NCBI GenBank assembly: GCA_001898425.1
Contig: MKTV01000038.1
Coordinates: forward strand, 222,033-270,703
Length of the DNA stretch: 48,671 nt
Direction: 5' to 3'
From: Rhodospirillales bacterium 69-11
Lineage (GTDB): Bacteria; Pseudomonadota; Alphaproteobacteria; Acetobacterales; Acetobacteraceae
Each line of letters starts with the position of its first letter. Positions within the stretch are counted from its first letter, which is position 1. A program made the position numbers and the translations under genes. Positions 33,149-45,540 of the stretch are shown piece after piece. Under the pieces are notes generated by a model. It ran no database searches. It had not been told where the DNA came from and saw only the letters and a list, made by a program, of their open reading frames with translations.

Positions 33149-34954
33149 ATGACCGCTCTCGACCCGATCCCCTACACCGACGCGAAGCTGCGCCGGATCC
33201 TGTCCAGCGTGCGCACCATCGCCCTGGTCGGCGCCAGTTCCAACTGGAACCGGCCCAGCTACTTCGTCATGAAGTACCTGCAGAACAAAGGCTATCGGGT
33301 CATCCCGGTGAACCCCGGCATCGCCGGGCAGGACCTGCTGGGCGAGCGCGTCTACGCCAATCTGCGCGACATCCCCGACGCGATCGACATGGTCGACGTC
33401 TTCCGCGCCTCCGACCAGGTCGGGCCCATCGTCGACGATGCCGTCGCCATCCGCGCCAAATACGTCTGGATGCAGCTTGGTGTCCGCAACGACGAGGCGG
33501 CGGAGCGCGCCGAGGAAGCCGGCCTCGAAGTGGTGATGAACCGCTGCCCCAAGATCGAGTTCGGCCGTCTGGGCGGGGAGCTGTCCTGGAGCGGCGTCAA
33601 CTCCGGCATCATCCGCAACCGCGCGCCCGAACCGCCAACCAGCCGCGGCGCCAAGCCCCGCGCGCTACCGGTCAGCCAGGCGAGCTACGGGTTCGAGACC
33701 CGCGCCGTGCATGCCGGCGCGGCGCCCGATCCCACCACCGGCGCGCGCTCCACCCCGATTTACCAGACCACCGCCTATGTCTTCGACGACGTCGACCACG
33801 CCGCCTCGCTCTTCAACCTGCACAATTTCGGCTACATCTACTCCCGCCTGACCAACCCCACCGTCGCAGTGCTGGAGGAGCGTGTCGCCACATTGGAAGG
33901 CGGGCGCGCCGCAGTCGCCGCCGCCTCGGGCCATGCCGCGCAGTTCCTGGTCTTCGCGACAATGCTGGAACCCGGCGACGAGTTCCTCGCCTCCCGCGCC
34001 CTCTACGGCGGCTCCCTCACCCAGTTCGGCCTCTCCTTCAAGAAGCTCGGTTGGACCTGCCACTTCGTCGACCCGTCCGATCCCGAGAACTTCCGCCGCG
34101 CCCTGACGCCGCGCTGCAAGGCGATCTTCATCGAGAGCCTGGCCAATCCCGGCGGGGTCGTGGTCGACATCGAGGCGATCGCCAAGGTCGCGCACGAGGC
34201 GGGCCTGCCGCTGATCGTCGACAACACGCTCGCGACGCCCTTCCTGTGCCGCCCGATCGAATGGGGCGCCGACATCGTCACGCACTCCACGACCAAGTTC
34301 ATCTCCGGCCACGGCAATGCCATGGGCGGCGTGGTGGTCGAATCCGGCAAGTTCGACTGGTCGCAGGGCGGCAAGTTCCCCTCGCTGACCGAACCGGAGC
34401 CCGCCTATCACGGGCTGCGCTTCTACGAGAATTTCGGTGATTTCGCCTTCACCACCAAGGCGCGCGCGGTGGCCTTGCGCGACTACGGCCCGTCCATGGC
34501 GCCGCTGAACGCCTGGCTCAGCATCACCGGCGTGGAGACGCTGCACCTCCGGATGGAGCGGCACTGCCAGAACGCCCAGCGCGTCGCGGAATTCCTCGCC
34601 GGCCACGACAAGGTCGCCTGGGTGTCCTATGCCGGCCTCGAATCGAGCCGCTATCACGCGCTCGCCCGCAAATACATGCCGAAGGGCGCCGGCGCGGTGT
34701 TCACCTTCGGGGTAAAGGGCGGCTACGCGGCCGGGGTGAAGCTGGTGGAGAACGTGGGCCTGTTCTCCCATCTCGCGAATATCGGCGACACCCGCAGCCT
34801 CATTCTGCACCCGGCCTCCACGACCCACCGCCAGCTCACGGAGGAGCAGCGTGTCGCCGCCGGGGCTGGGCCGGACGTGATCCGGTTGTCGATCGGGCTG
34901 GAGACGGTGGACGACCTGATCCGCGACCTCGACCAGGCGCTCGAGGCTGCCTGA
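33149..34954 (+). CDS. Fusion: CoA-binding domain + O-acetylhomoserine sulfhydrylase (MetY-like)
   Basis: The 601-residue protein joins two families. Residues 1–145 form a CoA-binding Rossmann domain of the YccU type (TIALVGASSNWNRPSYFVMK, GYRVIPVNPG, YVWMQLGVRNDEAA, VMNRCPKIE). After a Pro-rich linker of about 30 residues, 179–601 is a Cys/Met-metabolism PLP enzyme of the O-acetylhomoserine aminocarboxypropyltransferase group. There the PLP lysine is Lys383 (THSTTKFISGHGNAMGG), with STPIYQTTAYVF at the start and LILHPASTTHRQL near the end. The enzyme makes homocysteine from O-acetylhomoserine and sulfide; what the CoA-binding half adds is not known. No stop or frame break separates the halves. 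AGGA lies upstream of the ATG. Confidence 0.9.
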   Translation: MTALDPIPYTDAKLRRILSSVRTIALVGASSNWNRPSYFVMKYLQNKGYRVIPVNPGIAGQDLLGERVYANLRDIPDAIDMVDVFRASDQVGPIVDDAVAIRAKYVWMQLGVRNDEAAERAEEAGLEVVMNRCPKIEFGRLGGELSWSGVNSGIIRNRAPEPPTSRGAKPRALPVSQASYGFETRAVHAGAAPDPTTGARSTPIYQTTAYVFDDVDHAASLFNLHNFGYIYSRLTNPTVAVLEERVATLEGGRAAVAAASGHAAQFLVFATMLEPGDEFLASRALYGGSLTQFGLSFKKLGWTCHFVDPSDPENFRRALTPRCKAIFIESLANPGGVVVDIEAIAKVAHEAGLPLIVDNTLATPFLCRPIEWGADIVTHSTTKFISGHGNAMGGVVVESGKFDWSQGGKFPSLTEPEPAYHGLRFYENFGDFAFTTKARAVALRDYGPSMAPLNAWLSITGVETLHLRMERHCQNAQRVAEFLAGHDKVAWVSYAGLESSRYHALARKYMPKGAGAVFTFGVKGGYAAGVKLVENVGLFSHLANIGDTRSLILHPASTTHRQLTEEQRVAAGAGPDVIRLSIGLETVDDLIRDLDQALEAA

Positions 34955-35048
34955 CCCGGCGCGCGGCGCGGCTTCCGTGGCCGGCCGCGCCGCTCGGATT
35001 CCTGACGAGCTGCGCCGTCCCGCCGACCGCATGCCGCGCCGCCCCGGC

Positions 35049-36206
35049 CTATCGCAGCCCCCGGCGCGCATAGACCGACAGCAGTGCCACGCCAATCGCC
35101 GCCGCGGCAAACCCTTCCCGGTAGCCGATCGCCGACAGCACCGCGGCGAAGGCGATCGAGCCCACCGTCTGTCCCAGGAACAGCGCCAGCGCGAAGGCGG
35201 AGACGGCGGTGCCACGCGCCTCGGGCAGCGCCTCGGTGGCGCGGGCCTGCAGCACGCCGTGGAACATGTAGAACAGCAGCCCCATGACGAACTGCGCCGC
35301 CGCGGCCGCTTGCCAGTTCGGGGCGGCCGCCAGCGCGCCCAGGAACACGGCCAGCCCCAGCCCGCCGCCGAACAGCAGGCGGCGTTCCCCGAACCGGCGC
35401 ACGAGGCCGCGGGCGAAGCGGGTGTAGAGGAACGCGCCCAGGCCGAAGAACGCGACGACCATGCCCGCGAACCCGGCGCGGAGCCCGAATTCCTGGATGA
35501 CGAAGGCGCCGACGAAGGGGAAGGCGCCCCCGAACAGGCACAGCCCGTCGAAGAATGCGCAGATCAGCAGCCAGCGCCCGGCCGGGCGGGAGAGCAGCGC
35601 GAGATAGGCGACCAGCCCCTGCGTGCGCGGCGCCGAGCGGATCGGAGCGCGCCATAGCAAGCGCCCGAAATGGCGCAGCAGCAGCGCGCCGATCCCGACC
35701 GCGAGGGCCCCCAGCACGAGAAAGGAGCTGCGCCACCCGCCATACTCCCCGATCACGCCGGAAGCCGGGCCGGTCAGCATCTGCGCCATGACCATCCCGG
35801 TGAGGAACCGGCCGATCGTGCCCTGCCGCTCCTCATACGGCACGACGTCGCCGAGATGGGCGAGCAGCAGCGGGATCACCGCCCCGGCGAACAGGCCGGA
35901 GGCCGCGCGCAGCGCGACCAGCGTCGCCAAGCTGGGCGCCGCGGCGCAGGCCAGCACGCAGGCGCCGTAGAGCAGCAGGGCGGTGCAGACCACGCGGAGC
36001 TTGCCCATGCGGTCTCCGAGCGGACCGAGGATCACCTGGCCGAGGCCGTAGGGGAGCATGAAGGCGGCGATCAGGGCGGAGGTGCGGGCGACGGACACCT
36101 CGAGATCGGCCGCCACGCCGGGCAGCAGCGGATCGAGCAGGCGCATCCCCGACCCGGAGGCGAAGCCTGCCAGGGCCAGCAGGCCGATCGGTTCGGTGCG
36201 GGTCAC
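35049..36206 (-). CDS. MFS transporter
   Basis: The 385-residue hydrophobic protein has the major facilitator pattern, with the loop 2–3 motif [13 protein letters not shown] after the first two helices, and a later KR-like [18 protein letters not shown]. The many Gly/Ala-rich helices fit 12 segments. The [17 protein letters not shown] stretch resembles drug/metabolite efflux MFS proteins; no substrate is assigned. It is convergent with the fusion gene and divergent from ilvD. Confidence 0.88.
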   Translation of the reverse strand: MTRTEPIGLLALAGFASGSGMRLLDPLLPGVAADLEVSVARTSALIAAFMLPYGLGQVILGPLGDRMGKLRVVCTALLLYGACVLACAAAPSLATLVALRAASGLFAGAVIPLLLAHLGDVVPYEERQGTIGRFLTGMVMAQMLTGPASGVIGEYGGWRSSFLVLGALAVGIGALLLRHFGRLLWRAPIRSAPRTQGLVAYLALLSRPAGRWLLICAFFDGLCLFGGAFPFVGAFVIQEFGLRAGFAGMVVAFFGLGAFLYTRFARGLVRRFGERRLLFGGGLGLAVFLGALAAAPNWQAAAAAQFVMGLLFYMFHGVLQARATEALPEARGTAVSAFALALFLGQTVGSIAFAAVLSAIGYREGFAAAAIGVALLSVYARRGLR

Positions 36207-36453
36207 GGGCTTGGGTGCAGCAGGAACGTGGGTCCGCGAATCCCGAATACGGTCGTCATGCGGCGCGGATCCGCGGGCAGGGGCCGGTCATCCCGCCACT
36301 GTAGCGGTCCGTGCTGCGCTGCAACAGACGGCCATCTCACCGGCGGGGCCGTGCGGGAGGCCCCTGCGTCCGGACGGCCAAGACCCAGACATGCAAGCCC
36401 CAGACTGGACGCTGCCCGCCCGAAAGGCTACGCGGCGGGGTTGGAGGTGTCCC

Positions 36454-38304
36454 ATGCCCGCATACCGCTCGCGTACGACGACCCATGGCCGCAACATGGC
36501 CGGTGCCCGTGGTCTCTGGCGCGCCACCGGCATGAAGGACTCGGATTTCGGCAAGCCCATCATCGCGATCGCCAATTCCTTCACCCAGTTCGTGCCCGGC
36601 CACGTGCACCTGAAGGATCTGGGCCAGATGGTCGCGCGGGAGATCGAGGCCGCCGGCGGCGTCGCGAAGGAATTCAACACGATCGCCGTCGACGACGGCA
36701 TCGCGATGGGCCATGGCGGGATGCTCTACTCGCTGCCCTCCCGCGAGCTGATCGCCGATGCCGTCGAATACATGGTCAATGCGCACTGCGCCGACGCGCT
36801 GGTCTGCATCTCGAACTGCGACAAGATCACGCCCGGCATGCTGATGGCCGCGCTGCGGCTCAACATCCCGACCGTGTTCGTCTCCGGCGGCCCGATGGAG
36901 GCCGGCAAGGTCGTGCATCGCGGGGAGAAGCGTTCGGTCGACCTGATCGACGCGATGATCGTGGCGGCCGACAGCACCGTGACGGATGAGGAAGTCCAGG
37001 TCATCGAGCGCTCCGCCTGCCCGACCTGCGGCTCCTGCTCCGGCATGTTCACGGCGAACTCGATGAACTGCCTGACCGAGGCGCTGGGCCTCGCGCTGCC
37101 CGGCAACGGCACGGTCCTCGCGACCCATGCCGACCGGAAGAACCTGTTCCTGGAAGCCGGCCGGACGGTCGTGGACCTGGCGCGGCGCTATTACGAGCAG
37201 GACGATGCCTCGGCGCTGCCGCGCTCCATCGCCACGGTGAAGGCGTTCGAGAACGCGATGACGCTCGACATCGCGATGGGCGGCTCCACCAACACCGTGC
37301 TGCACCTGCTGGCGGCGGCGGAGGAAGGGCAGGTGCCGTTCAAGATGGCCGATATCGACCGGCTATCCCGCCACGTGCCGGTGCTGTGCAAGGTCGCGCC
37401 CTCGGTCGCCAACGTCCATGTCGAGGACGTGCATCGCGCCGGCGGCATCATGGGCATCCTGGCCGAACTGGACCGCGCCGGCCTGATCGACACCTCGGTC
37501 GGCAGCGTCCACACCCGCACGCTGAAGGAGGCGCTGGAGCGCTGGGACGTGACCCGCACCCAGAGCGCGTCGGTGCGGGAGTTCTTCCGCGCGGCCCCCG
37601 GCGGCATCCCCACCACCGTCGCGTTCAGCCAGGCGTCCCGCTGGGACGAGCTGGACCTCGACCGCGCGAAGGGCGTGATCCGTGATTTCGAGCACGCCTT
37701 CTCCAAGGACGGCGGGCTCGCGGTGCTCTACGGCAACATCGCCGAGGAAGGCTGCATCGTGAAGACGGCCGGCGTCGATGCGTCGATCCTGACCTTCTCG
37801 GGTCCCGCCCGCATCTTCGAGAGCCAGGAAGCCGCGGTCGACGGCATCCTGGGCGGCAAGGTGGTGGCCGGCGACATCGTGCTGGTGCGCTACGAGGGTC
37901 CGAAGGGCGGCCCCGGCATGCAGGAAATGCTCTACCCGACCAGCTACCTCAAATCCAAAGGGCTCGGGAAAGTCTGCGCCCTGGTCACCGACGGGCGGTT
38001 CTCCGGCGGGTCTTCGGGCCTGTCGATCGGGCACCTCTCCCCCGAGGCGGCGGAAGGCGGGCTGATCGGCCTGGTCGAGGACGGCGATCGGATCGAGATC
38101 GACATCCCGAACCGCACGATCCGGCTCGCCGTCGCCGACGACGTGCTGGCGCAGCGGCGCACCGCCATGGAGGCGCGCGGCAAGGACGCGTGGCAGCCGG
38201 TCGGGCGGGATCGCGTCGTCTCCACCGCGCTGAAGGCCTATGCCGCCCTGACCACCAGCGCGGCCCGCGGCGCGGTGCGCGACGTCGAGCAGCGCCGCCG
38301 CTGA
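36454..38304 (+). CDS. ilvD: Dihydroxy-acid dehydratase IlvD
   Basis: IlvD dehydrates dihydroxyacids in branched-chain amino acid synthesis using an iron–sulfur cluster. The 616-residue protein shows [20 protein letters not shown], the cluster cysteines in [12 protein letters not shown] and [20 protein letters not shown], and [13 protein letters not shown]. Near the end are [12 protein letters not shown] and [16 protein letters not shown]. The ATG at 36454 follows GGAGG by six bases. The 247-base divergent gap to the MFS gene shows no leader peptide or attenuator I could identify. The stop overlaps the probable start of the next gene. Confidence 0.96.
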   Translation: MPAYRSRTTTHGRNMAGARGLWRATGMKDSDFGKPIIAIANSFTQFVPGHVHLKDLGQMVAREIEAAGGVAKEFNTIAVDDGIAMGHGGMLYSLPSRELIADAVEYMVNAHCADALVCISNCDKITPGMLMAALRLNIPTVFVSGGPMEAGKVVHRGEKRSVDLIDAMIVAADSTVTDEEVQVIERSACPTCGSCSGMFTANSMNCLTEALGLALPGNGTVLATHADRKNLFLEAGRTVVDLARRYYEQDDASALPRSIATVKAFENAMTLDIAMGGSTNTVLHLLAAAEEGQVPFKMADIDRLSRHVPVLCKVAPSVANVHVEDVHRAGGIMGILAELDRAGLIDTSVGSVHTRTLKEALERWDVTRTQSASVREFFRAAPGGIPTTVAFSQASRWDELDLDRAKGVIRDFEHAFSKDGGLAVLYGNIAEEGCIVKTAGVDASILTFSGPARIFESQEAAVDGILGGKVVAGDIVLVRYEGPKGGPGMQEMLYPTSYLKSKGLGKVCALVTDGRFSGGSSGLSIGHLSPEAAEGGLIGLVEDGDRIEIDIPNRTIRLAVADDVLAQRRTAMEARGKDAWQPVGRDRVVSTALKAYAALTTSAARGAVRDVEQRRR

Positions 38305-39317
38305 GCCCCGATCGCGCAGAGCCGTCCCCCGGACTCGACGAGGCCGGGGCGACGGCGCAGGCGCCCGGTCCGGAGACCGCCCCGCCGCATTTCGACGGTC
38401 GGCGGTTCTTCAACCCGTATGCGCCGCGCGGGAAGACCACGGCCGATTTCCGCCGCTGGCGGCAGGAGCGCGACAAGCAGCCCTGGCCGCGCTGGGTGGA
38501 GGATGCGCCGCACGCCCCACCGCCGCGTGTGGGGCCGGACCGGATTGCCGCGACCTTCATCGGCCATGCGAGCTTCCTCGTGCAGCTTGGTGGCGTCGCC
38601 GTGCTGCTGGATCCGATCTGGTCCCGGCGCTGCAGCCCGCTCTCCTTCGCCGGCCCGAAGCGGGCGCGCGCCCCCGGCCAGCCGCTGCAGGCGCTGCCGC
38701 ACGTCGATCTGCTGCTCGTCTCGCACAATCATTATGACCATCTCGACCTGCCGACCCTGCGGCGGGTGCGGCGGCGCTGGGGGCCGCCGGCGGTGACCGG
38801 GCTCGACAACGCGCGGCACCTCGCGAAGGCGGGCGTGCACGGCGCGATCGAGCTGGACTGGTGGCAGAGCGTGGAGCGCGACGGTGTGCGCGTGACCTAC
38901 GTGCCCTCCCAGCATTTCTCGGCGCGCACGCTGTGGGACCGCAATCACAGCCTGTGGGGCGGGTTCGTGATCCAGGCCGGGGGCGCCACCGTGTATTTCG
39001 CGGGCGACTCCGGCTACTGCCCGCATTTCGCGGAGATCGGGGCGGCGTTCCCCGGCATCGACCTCGCGCTGCTGCCGATCGGGGCCTATGAGCCGCGCTG
39101 GTTCATGCGCCAGCAGCACATGGACCCGGAGGAAGCCGTGCGCGCGCACCTGGACCTGGGCGCGCGGCGGAGCATCGGCATGCATTTCGGCACGTTCCAA
39201 CTCACCGACGAGGCGATCGACGCGCCGGTCCACGCCTTGCGGGCCGCGCGTGCGCGCCATGATGTGCCGGACTCCGCGTTCGACGTGCTGGGCTTCGGCG
39301 AAACGCGGATCTGGTAG
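38301..39317 (+). CDS. MBL-fold metallo-hydrolase (start uncertain)
   Basis: The beta-lactamase-fold protein resembles the UlaG/NAPE-PLD-like family. It has [21 protein letters not shown], the metal motif [15 protein letters not shown], then [27 protein letters not shown] and a late [14 protein letters not shown]. The family N-terminus ([17 protein letters not shown]) must be included, yet no ATG, GTG or TTG lies between the ilvD stop and that segment. Options are CTG at 38301, overlapping the ilvD stop as CTGA, or GTG at 38190 deep inside ilvD. I chose the CTG position for coordinates. Function is unknown; co-transcription with ilvD is likely. Confidence 0.8.
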   Translation: MSPDRAEPSPGLDEAGATAQAPGPETAPPHFDGRRFFNPYAPRGKTTADFRRWRQERDKQPWPRWVEDAPHAPPPRVGPDRIAATFIGHASFLVQLGGVAVLLDPIWSRRCSPLSFAGPKRARAPGQPLQALPHVDLLLVSHNHYDHLDLPTLRRVRRRWGPPAVTGLDNARHLAKAGVHGAIELDWWQSVERDGVRVTYVPSQHFSARTLWDRNHSLWGGFVIQAGGATVYFAGDSGYCPHFAEIGAAFPGIDLALLPIGAYEPRWFMRQQHMDPEEAVRAHLDLGARRSIGMHFGTFQLTDEAIDAPVHALRAARARHDVPDSAFDVLGFGETRIW

Positions 39318-39417
39318 CCGCATCGGGTTCGGCCCTCGGCCGACGGCTCGCGCGCCCCTCGGCTTGTTGTGCACACCGACTTCCCCCACGCTGTCGCACC
39401 CGCAGACAGGATGCGCC

Positions 39418-41598
39418 GTGTCCACTCATGCTCCCCCGCCCGAACTCCCGATCACCGGCTATCTCGATCGCATGTCCTGCCGCCCCGGCGGCGGGCTCGC
39501 GGTCAAGGTCAGCGTTCGTGACGCCAGCTCCTACCGCGTCCGCCTGCAGCGGCTGATCTCGGGCGATCCGAACCCCGCCGGTCCGGGGCTGCGGTTCGAG
39601 GATCTCTCCGCCCTCTACGACCAGACGCATCCCGGCCGCCGACAGCCGGTGCGCCGCGGCTCCTACGCGCGGGTCCCGGCCGGTCCGCCCCGCGACGGCG
39701 CGGCCGCCTGCACCTGGTCCGCGCTGATCGCCCCCGGGCGCATCGATCGCGAGCAGGCGGTGCTGTGGGAGTCCGGCGAGGGCTGCACGGTCACGATCGG
39801 CCACGGTCCGCAGGGCGCGTCCGCGCGCCTCACCTGGCCGGGTGGCGCGGTCGCGCTGCAGGCCGACCGCGCGCTGGCGCGCCAGCGGTTCCACCGGATT
39901 TGGCTCGCCGCCGATCCCGGCTCCGGCCGCGTCCTCCTCGGGGTCGAGCCGCTGGAGCAGGGGCACCGAACCACGGCGACCGCGGTGGCGTCCGGCCTGC
40001 GCCTGCCGTCCGGCGGCGGGCCGGTGCTGGTGGCCGCCGCGGATGCGGAGGGGCCCGACCTGCATTTCAGCGGCAAGATCGAGCGGCCGGCGATCCATGC
40101 CGGGGCGCACGAGACCTTCCCGGACGCGCGTGGGGCGCTCGCGCTGTGGGATTTCGCGATCGGAATCGAGGGCACCGCGATCACCGACACCGGCCCGCAT
40201 GGCTGCCACGGACAGGTCGTGAACCTGCCGACCCGGGGCATGGTGGGCGCGTTCTGGTCCGGCCGCGAGGTGTGCTGGCGCCACGCCCCCGCCGACTACG
40301 CGGCGATCGGGTTCCATGCCGACGACCTGAACGATTGCGGGTGGGAGACGGATTTCACCTTCACCCCGCCCGCCGGCCTGCGCAGCGGCTGCTACCTGCT
40401 GCACCTGAGCTGCGAGGCCGGGGAGGACTGGATCCCGTTCTACCTCCTGCCGCCCCGCGAAGGCCCGCACGCCGCGATCGTCTTCCTCGCCTCCACCTTC
40501 ACCTACATCGCCTATGCGAACCACGCGCGCGGCAATGCGGACGCCGCCTACAAGCAGCGCGTGCAGGACTGGGGCGCCTACCGGCACAACGCCGACGACA
40601 CGCCGCTCTACGGCCGCTCGACCTACAACCTGCATGACGACGGATCGGGCATCTCGCTTTCGTCCCGGCTGCGGCCGATCCTGACCATGCGGCCCGGCTA
40701 CCTGACCTTCAACGACGCGCGGGGCTCCGGACTGCGGCACTTCCCGGCCGATACTCACCTGCTGGCCTGGCTCGAGGACAAGGGGATCGCCTATGACGTG
40801 GTCACGGACGAGGACCTGGACGACGAGGGTCTCGCGGCGCTGCGCCCGTACCGCGCGGTGCTGACCGGCTCGCATCCGGAGTACCACACGCCCCGGATGC
40901 TGGACGCGCTGGAGAGCTACACGCACCAGGGCGGGCGGCTCTGCTACCTCGGCGGCAACGGCTTCTACTGGCGCATCGCCCGCAGCCCGGCCCTGCCGCA
41001 CACGATCGAGGTCCGCCGCGCCGAGGGCGGGATCCGCGCCTGGGCGGCCGAACCGGGCGAGTATTTCAACCAACTCGACGGGGCGCTGGGGGGATTGTGG
41101 CGCCGCAGCCGCCGCCCGCCGCAGCGGCTGGTGGGGGTGGGCTTCTCCGGCCAGGGCCTGTTCGAGGGGACGTACTACCGCCGCCTGCCCGCCTCCCACG
41201 ACCCGGCACATGCCTGGATCTTCGAGGGGATCGAGGAGGAGGTGATCGGCGATTACGGCCTGTCGGGTGGCGGCGCCGCCGGATTCGAGTTCGACCGCGC
41301 CGACCCGGCCCTGGGCACGCCCGAGGGCACGGTCATCCTCGCACGCTCCGAGAACCCGCCCCGGTCGGTCACGGTCGTGCCGGAGGAGCTGCTGTCGCAC
41401 GTCTCCACGCTCAGCGGTGAGCGGCCGGACGCGTTGAAGCGGGCGGAGATCGTGTATTTCCGCACGCCCGGGGACGGGGAGGTGTTCTCGACCGGCTCGA
41501 TCACCTTCTGTGGCAGCCTGTGGCGGGATGGCGCGTTCCAGGGGCCGGTCTCGCGCCTGCTGGAGAACGTGGTCCGGCGCTTCGCCCGCCCGGGATAG
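39418..41598 (+). CDS. N,N-dimethylformamidase large-subunit-like protein
   Basis: The 726-residue protein matches the dimethylformamidase beta-subunit family. An N-terminal jelly-roll-like part includes a LamG-like segment (ALALWDFAIG…GPHGCHGQVVNLPTRG). The conserved C-terminal domain has FTYIAYANHARGN, LYGRSTYNLHDDGSGIS, and GSHPEYHTPRMLDALE with GGRLCYLGGNGFYW. Known enzymes bind one iron through two tyrosines and a glutamate next to an HPE motif. Tyr363/Tyr366, Tyr403, His486 and Glu488 are candidates here. No small alpha subunit gene is adjacent, so DMF hydrolysis is not assured. The start is a GTG at 39418, six bases after ACAGGA. Confidence 0.82.
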   Translation: MSTHAPPPELPITGYLDRMSCRPGGGLAVKVSVRDASSYRVRLQRLISGDPNPAGPGLRFEDLSALYDQTHPGRRQPVRRGSYARVPAGPPRDGAAACTWSALIAPGRIDREQAVLWESGEGCTVTIGHGPQGASARLTWPGGAVALQADRALARQRFHRIWLAADPGSGRVLLGVEPLEQGHRTTATAVASGLRLPSGGGPVLVAAADAEGPDLHFSGKIERPAIHAGAHETFPDARGALALWDFAIGIEGTAITDTGPHGCHGQVVNLPTRGMVGAFWSGREVCWRHAPADYAAIGFHADDLNDCGWETDFTFTPPAGLRSGCYLLHLSCEAGEDWIPFYLLPPREGPHAAIVFLASTFTYIAYANHARGNADAAYKQRVQDWGAYRHNADDTPLYGRSTYNLHDDGSGISLSSRLRPILTMRPGYLTFNDARGSGLRHFPADTHLLAWLEDKGIAYDVVTDEDLDDEGLAALRPYRAVLTGSHPEYHTPRMLDALESYTHQGGRLCYLGGNGFYWRIARSPALPHTIEVRRAEGGIRAWAAEPGEYFNQLDGALGGLWRRSRRPPQRLVGVGFSGQGLFEGTYYRRLPASHDPAHAWIFEGIEEEVIGDYGLSGGGAAGFEFDRADPALGTPEGTVILARSENPPRSVTVVPEELLSHVSTLSGERPDALKRAEIVYFRTPGDGEVFSTGSITFCGSLWRDGAFQGPVSRLLENVVRRFARPG

Positions 41599-41610
41599 CC
41601 GCCGCCTGCG

Positions 41611-41685
41611 GCCCGTCCCCCTGCCCGCGACGGGCGGCCCGTCCCCGGCCCGTCCCCCTGCCCGCGACGGGCGGCTCGTCCCCGG
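41611..41685. repeat. Two direct copies of a 37-bp repeat
   Basis: Copies beginning GCCCGTCCCCCTG start at 41611 and 41648, each containing the small palindrome CCCGCGACGGGCGG. They differ at only one or two bases in the shared part. The tract fills the start of the gap after the dimethylformamidase-like gene. Confidence 0.75.
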
Positions 41686-41700
41686 CCCGTCCCCTACGCC

Positions 41701-41747
41701 GTCATGGCCGGGCTTGTCCCGGCCATCCATCGCGGCACTCTGCCGCG
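41701..41747. repeat. Half copy of the GTCATGGCCG palindrome plus a second hairpin
   Basis: Bases 41701–41728 are identical to 7950–7977. A separate perfect 7-bp stem, CGCGGCA-CTC-TGCCGCG, ends the unit at 41747. The element lies between convergent genes, where it may terminate transcription in both directions. The remaining gap to 41824 shows nothing recognisable. Confidence 0.75.
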
Positions 41748-41824
41748 GCAAATGGCCAGCCCTCTGCCGAAGCAGGTGACCGGCCCAAGGCTGGCCAACC
41801 CGCGCGGCAACGAGCGGCCGGCGC

Positions 41825-42880
41825 TCAGCGCAGCGGGCGGTAGCCCACCAGCCCGCGATCCGCGTCGTAGAGATACTCGAACCGGTTCAGGAACCTCACC
41901 GAGGTGTTCACGAACGGCCGTGGCCCGTGCGGGACGAGCGTGATCGCGTCGGGGGCCGCCGGGTCGCTCCGGTCGCCGACCGTGACGGTGTAGGTCGGCC
42001 CGCTGCCCGGCAGCAGGCCGATGCCGATGCGTGCCCCGTCGGGCAGGTGGCGGGCCATTCCGCCGTCAGGAGCCGGGATGGTGAGGTACATCGTCGTCAG
42101 CCCGGTATCGACCAGCACGCTGCCGCAAGCGGGCGGCCCCTGGTTCAGCGTCAGGCACGCTGGTGCGGGGGACCAGTCATCCGCTCCCTCGGCCCGCTGC
42201 AGCTTCACGGTGGAGAACCCGGCCGTCCCGGCATCCGTCACGCCCAGCCAGACGCCGTGGCGCGTGACGGTGTAGCCGCGCCGCACCTCCTGCCGCGCGA
42301 GGCTCAGGAACGGGTTGTGCTCCGGCGTGCCCTGCGGCTGGTGGTCCTTCTGCCGTGCGAACCCGACCCCCATCATCGCGACGCCGCGCGGACGGTCCGA
42401 CGGCCGGCAGAAGCGGGCGGTGCGCTGGCATTCGATGCGGTCGATCGCGAGCACCGGCATGGGGCGCGTATGGACCTCGGCCCCGTCGGCGCCGCGGATC
42501 CTCAGTCGCAGGCGCACCCAGTGCCCCCGCATGATCCGCCCGGAGCTGGAATAGGTCAGCGTGCCGGGACCCTCCTGCGGCAGGCGGTCCAGATGCGGAA
42601 TGTCGCGGGCGGCGAGGACCACGCCGGTGGAGCCGGTGTCCATCTCGACGCGATGCGCGCGGCCTTCGATGACCAGCTCGAGGGCGGGCGGATGGTTGAT
42701 CGGGACGCCGTCCGGCGGGGCGTTGAAGAAGGGCAGGAATGTGCGGCCGTCCGCCGGCTGGGCTCTCGCGGGGAGGGCGGCGGCGAACGCGGCGAGGAGG
42801 GCGAGGGCCGCGAGGACGGGGCCTCTCAGGCCGCGCGCGGGGGCGGAGGGCGTCGTGGATGGCCGGCCTGCGCCGGCCAT
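41825..42880 (-). CDS. Predicted exported pepsin-like (two-DTG) aspartic peptidase homologue
   Basis: From the ATG at 42880 the protein has 351 residues. The N-terminus has a basic stretch, a hydrophobic core (PVLAALALLAAFAAALP) and an ARAQ signal-peptidase site near residue 42. Two aspartic-protease motifs are present: Asp81 in EMDTGSTGVVL and Asp258 in VLVDTGLTTMYL. Their separation of 177 residues is close to pepsin's 183, and a flap-like Tyr110 lies between (TLTYSSSG). Four cysteines (IECQRTARFC, PACLTLNQGPPAC) suit an exported protein. It is thus probably a bilobal A1-type peptidase rather than a single-DTG retropepsin; activity is not shown. The frame also stays open upstream through nine-residue repeats, so the start could be as far as 43048. 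Confidence 0.75.
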   Translation of the reverse strand: MAGAGRPSTTPSAPARGLRGPVLAALALLAAFAAALPARAQPADGRTFLPFFNAPPDGVPINHPPALELVIEGRAHRVEMDTGSTGVVLAARDIPHLDRLPQEGPGTLTYSSSGRIMRGHWVRLRLRIRGADGAEVHTRPMPVLAIDRIECQRTARFCRPSDRPRGVAMMGVGFARQKDHQPQGTPEHNPFLSLARQEVRRGYTVTRHGVWLGVTDAGTAGFSTVKLQRAEGADDWSPAPACLTLNQGPPACGSVLVDTGLTTMYLTIPAPDGGMARHLPDGARIGIGLLPGSGPTYTVTVGDRSDPAAPDAITLVPHGPRPFVNTSVRFLNRFEYLYDADRGLVGYRPLR

Positions 42881-43023
42881 TACACCAGGGTGGCCGGCAT
42901 CGGCCGCGACACGAGGGTGGCCCGCGCCGGCCATGACACCAGCGTGGCCGGCATCGGCCATGACACGAGCGTGGCCTGCGCCGGCCATGGCATCAGCGTG
43001 GCCGGCATCGGCCATGACACGAG
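42862..43023. repeat. 27-bp tandem repeat, six units
   Basis: Units of 27 bases start at 42862, 42889, 42916, 42943, 42970 and 42997. Two subtypes alternate, one with GGCCGGCATCGGCC and one with GGCCTGCGCCGGCC, giving a 54-base higher-order period. As 27 is divisible by three, the array stays open in the peptidase frame and would encode nonapeptides such as VMADAGHAG. The GGCCATGACAC word ties it to the palindrome family at 10678. Confidence 0.88.
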
Positions 43024-43044
43024 GAAGCGCGGCCATCACGTGGC

Positions 43045-45539
<2,495 letters not shown>

Positions 45540-45540
<1 letters not shown>

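Noticed and set aside
38190-38300. MBL gene starting at GTG 38190
   Set aside because: It would overlap ilvD by 115 bases and the added residues look like ilvD read out of frame; kept only as an alternative.
42862-43023. CRISPR-like array
   Set aside because: Units are contiguous 27-bp tandem repeats with no unique spacers and no cas genes nearby.
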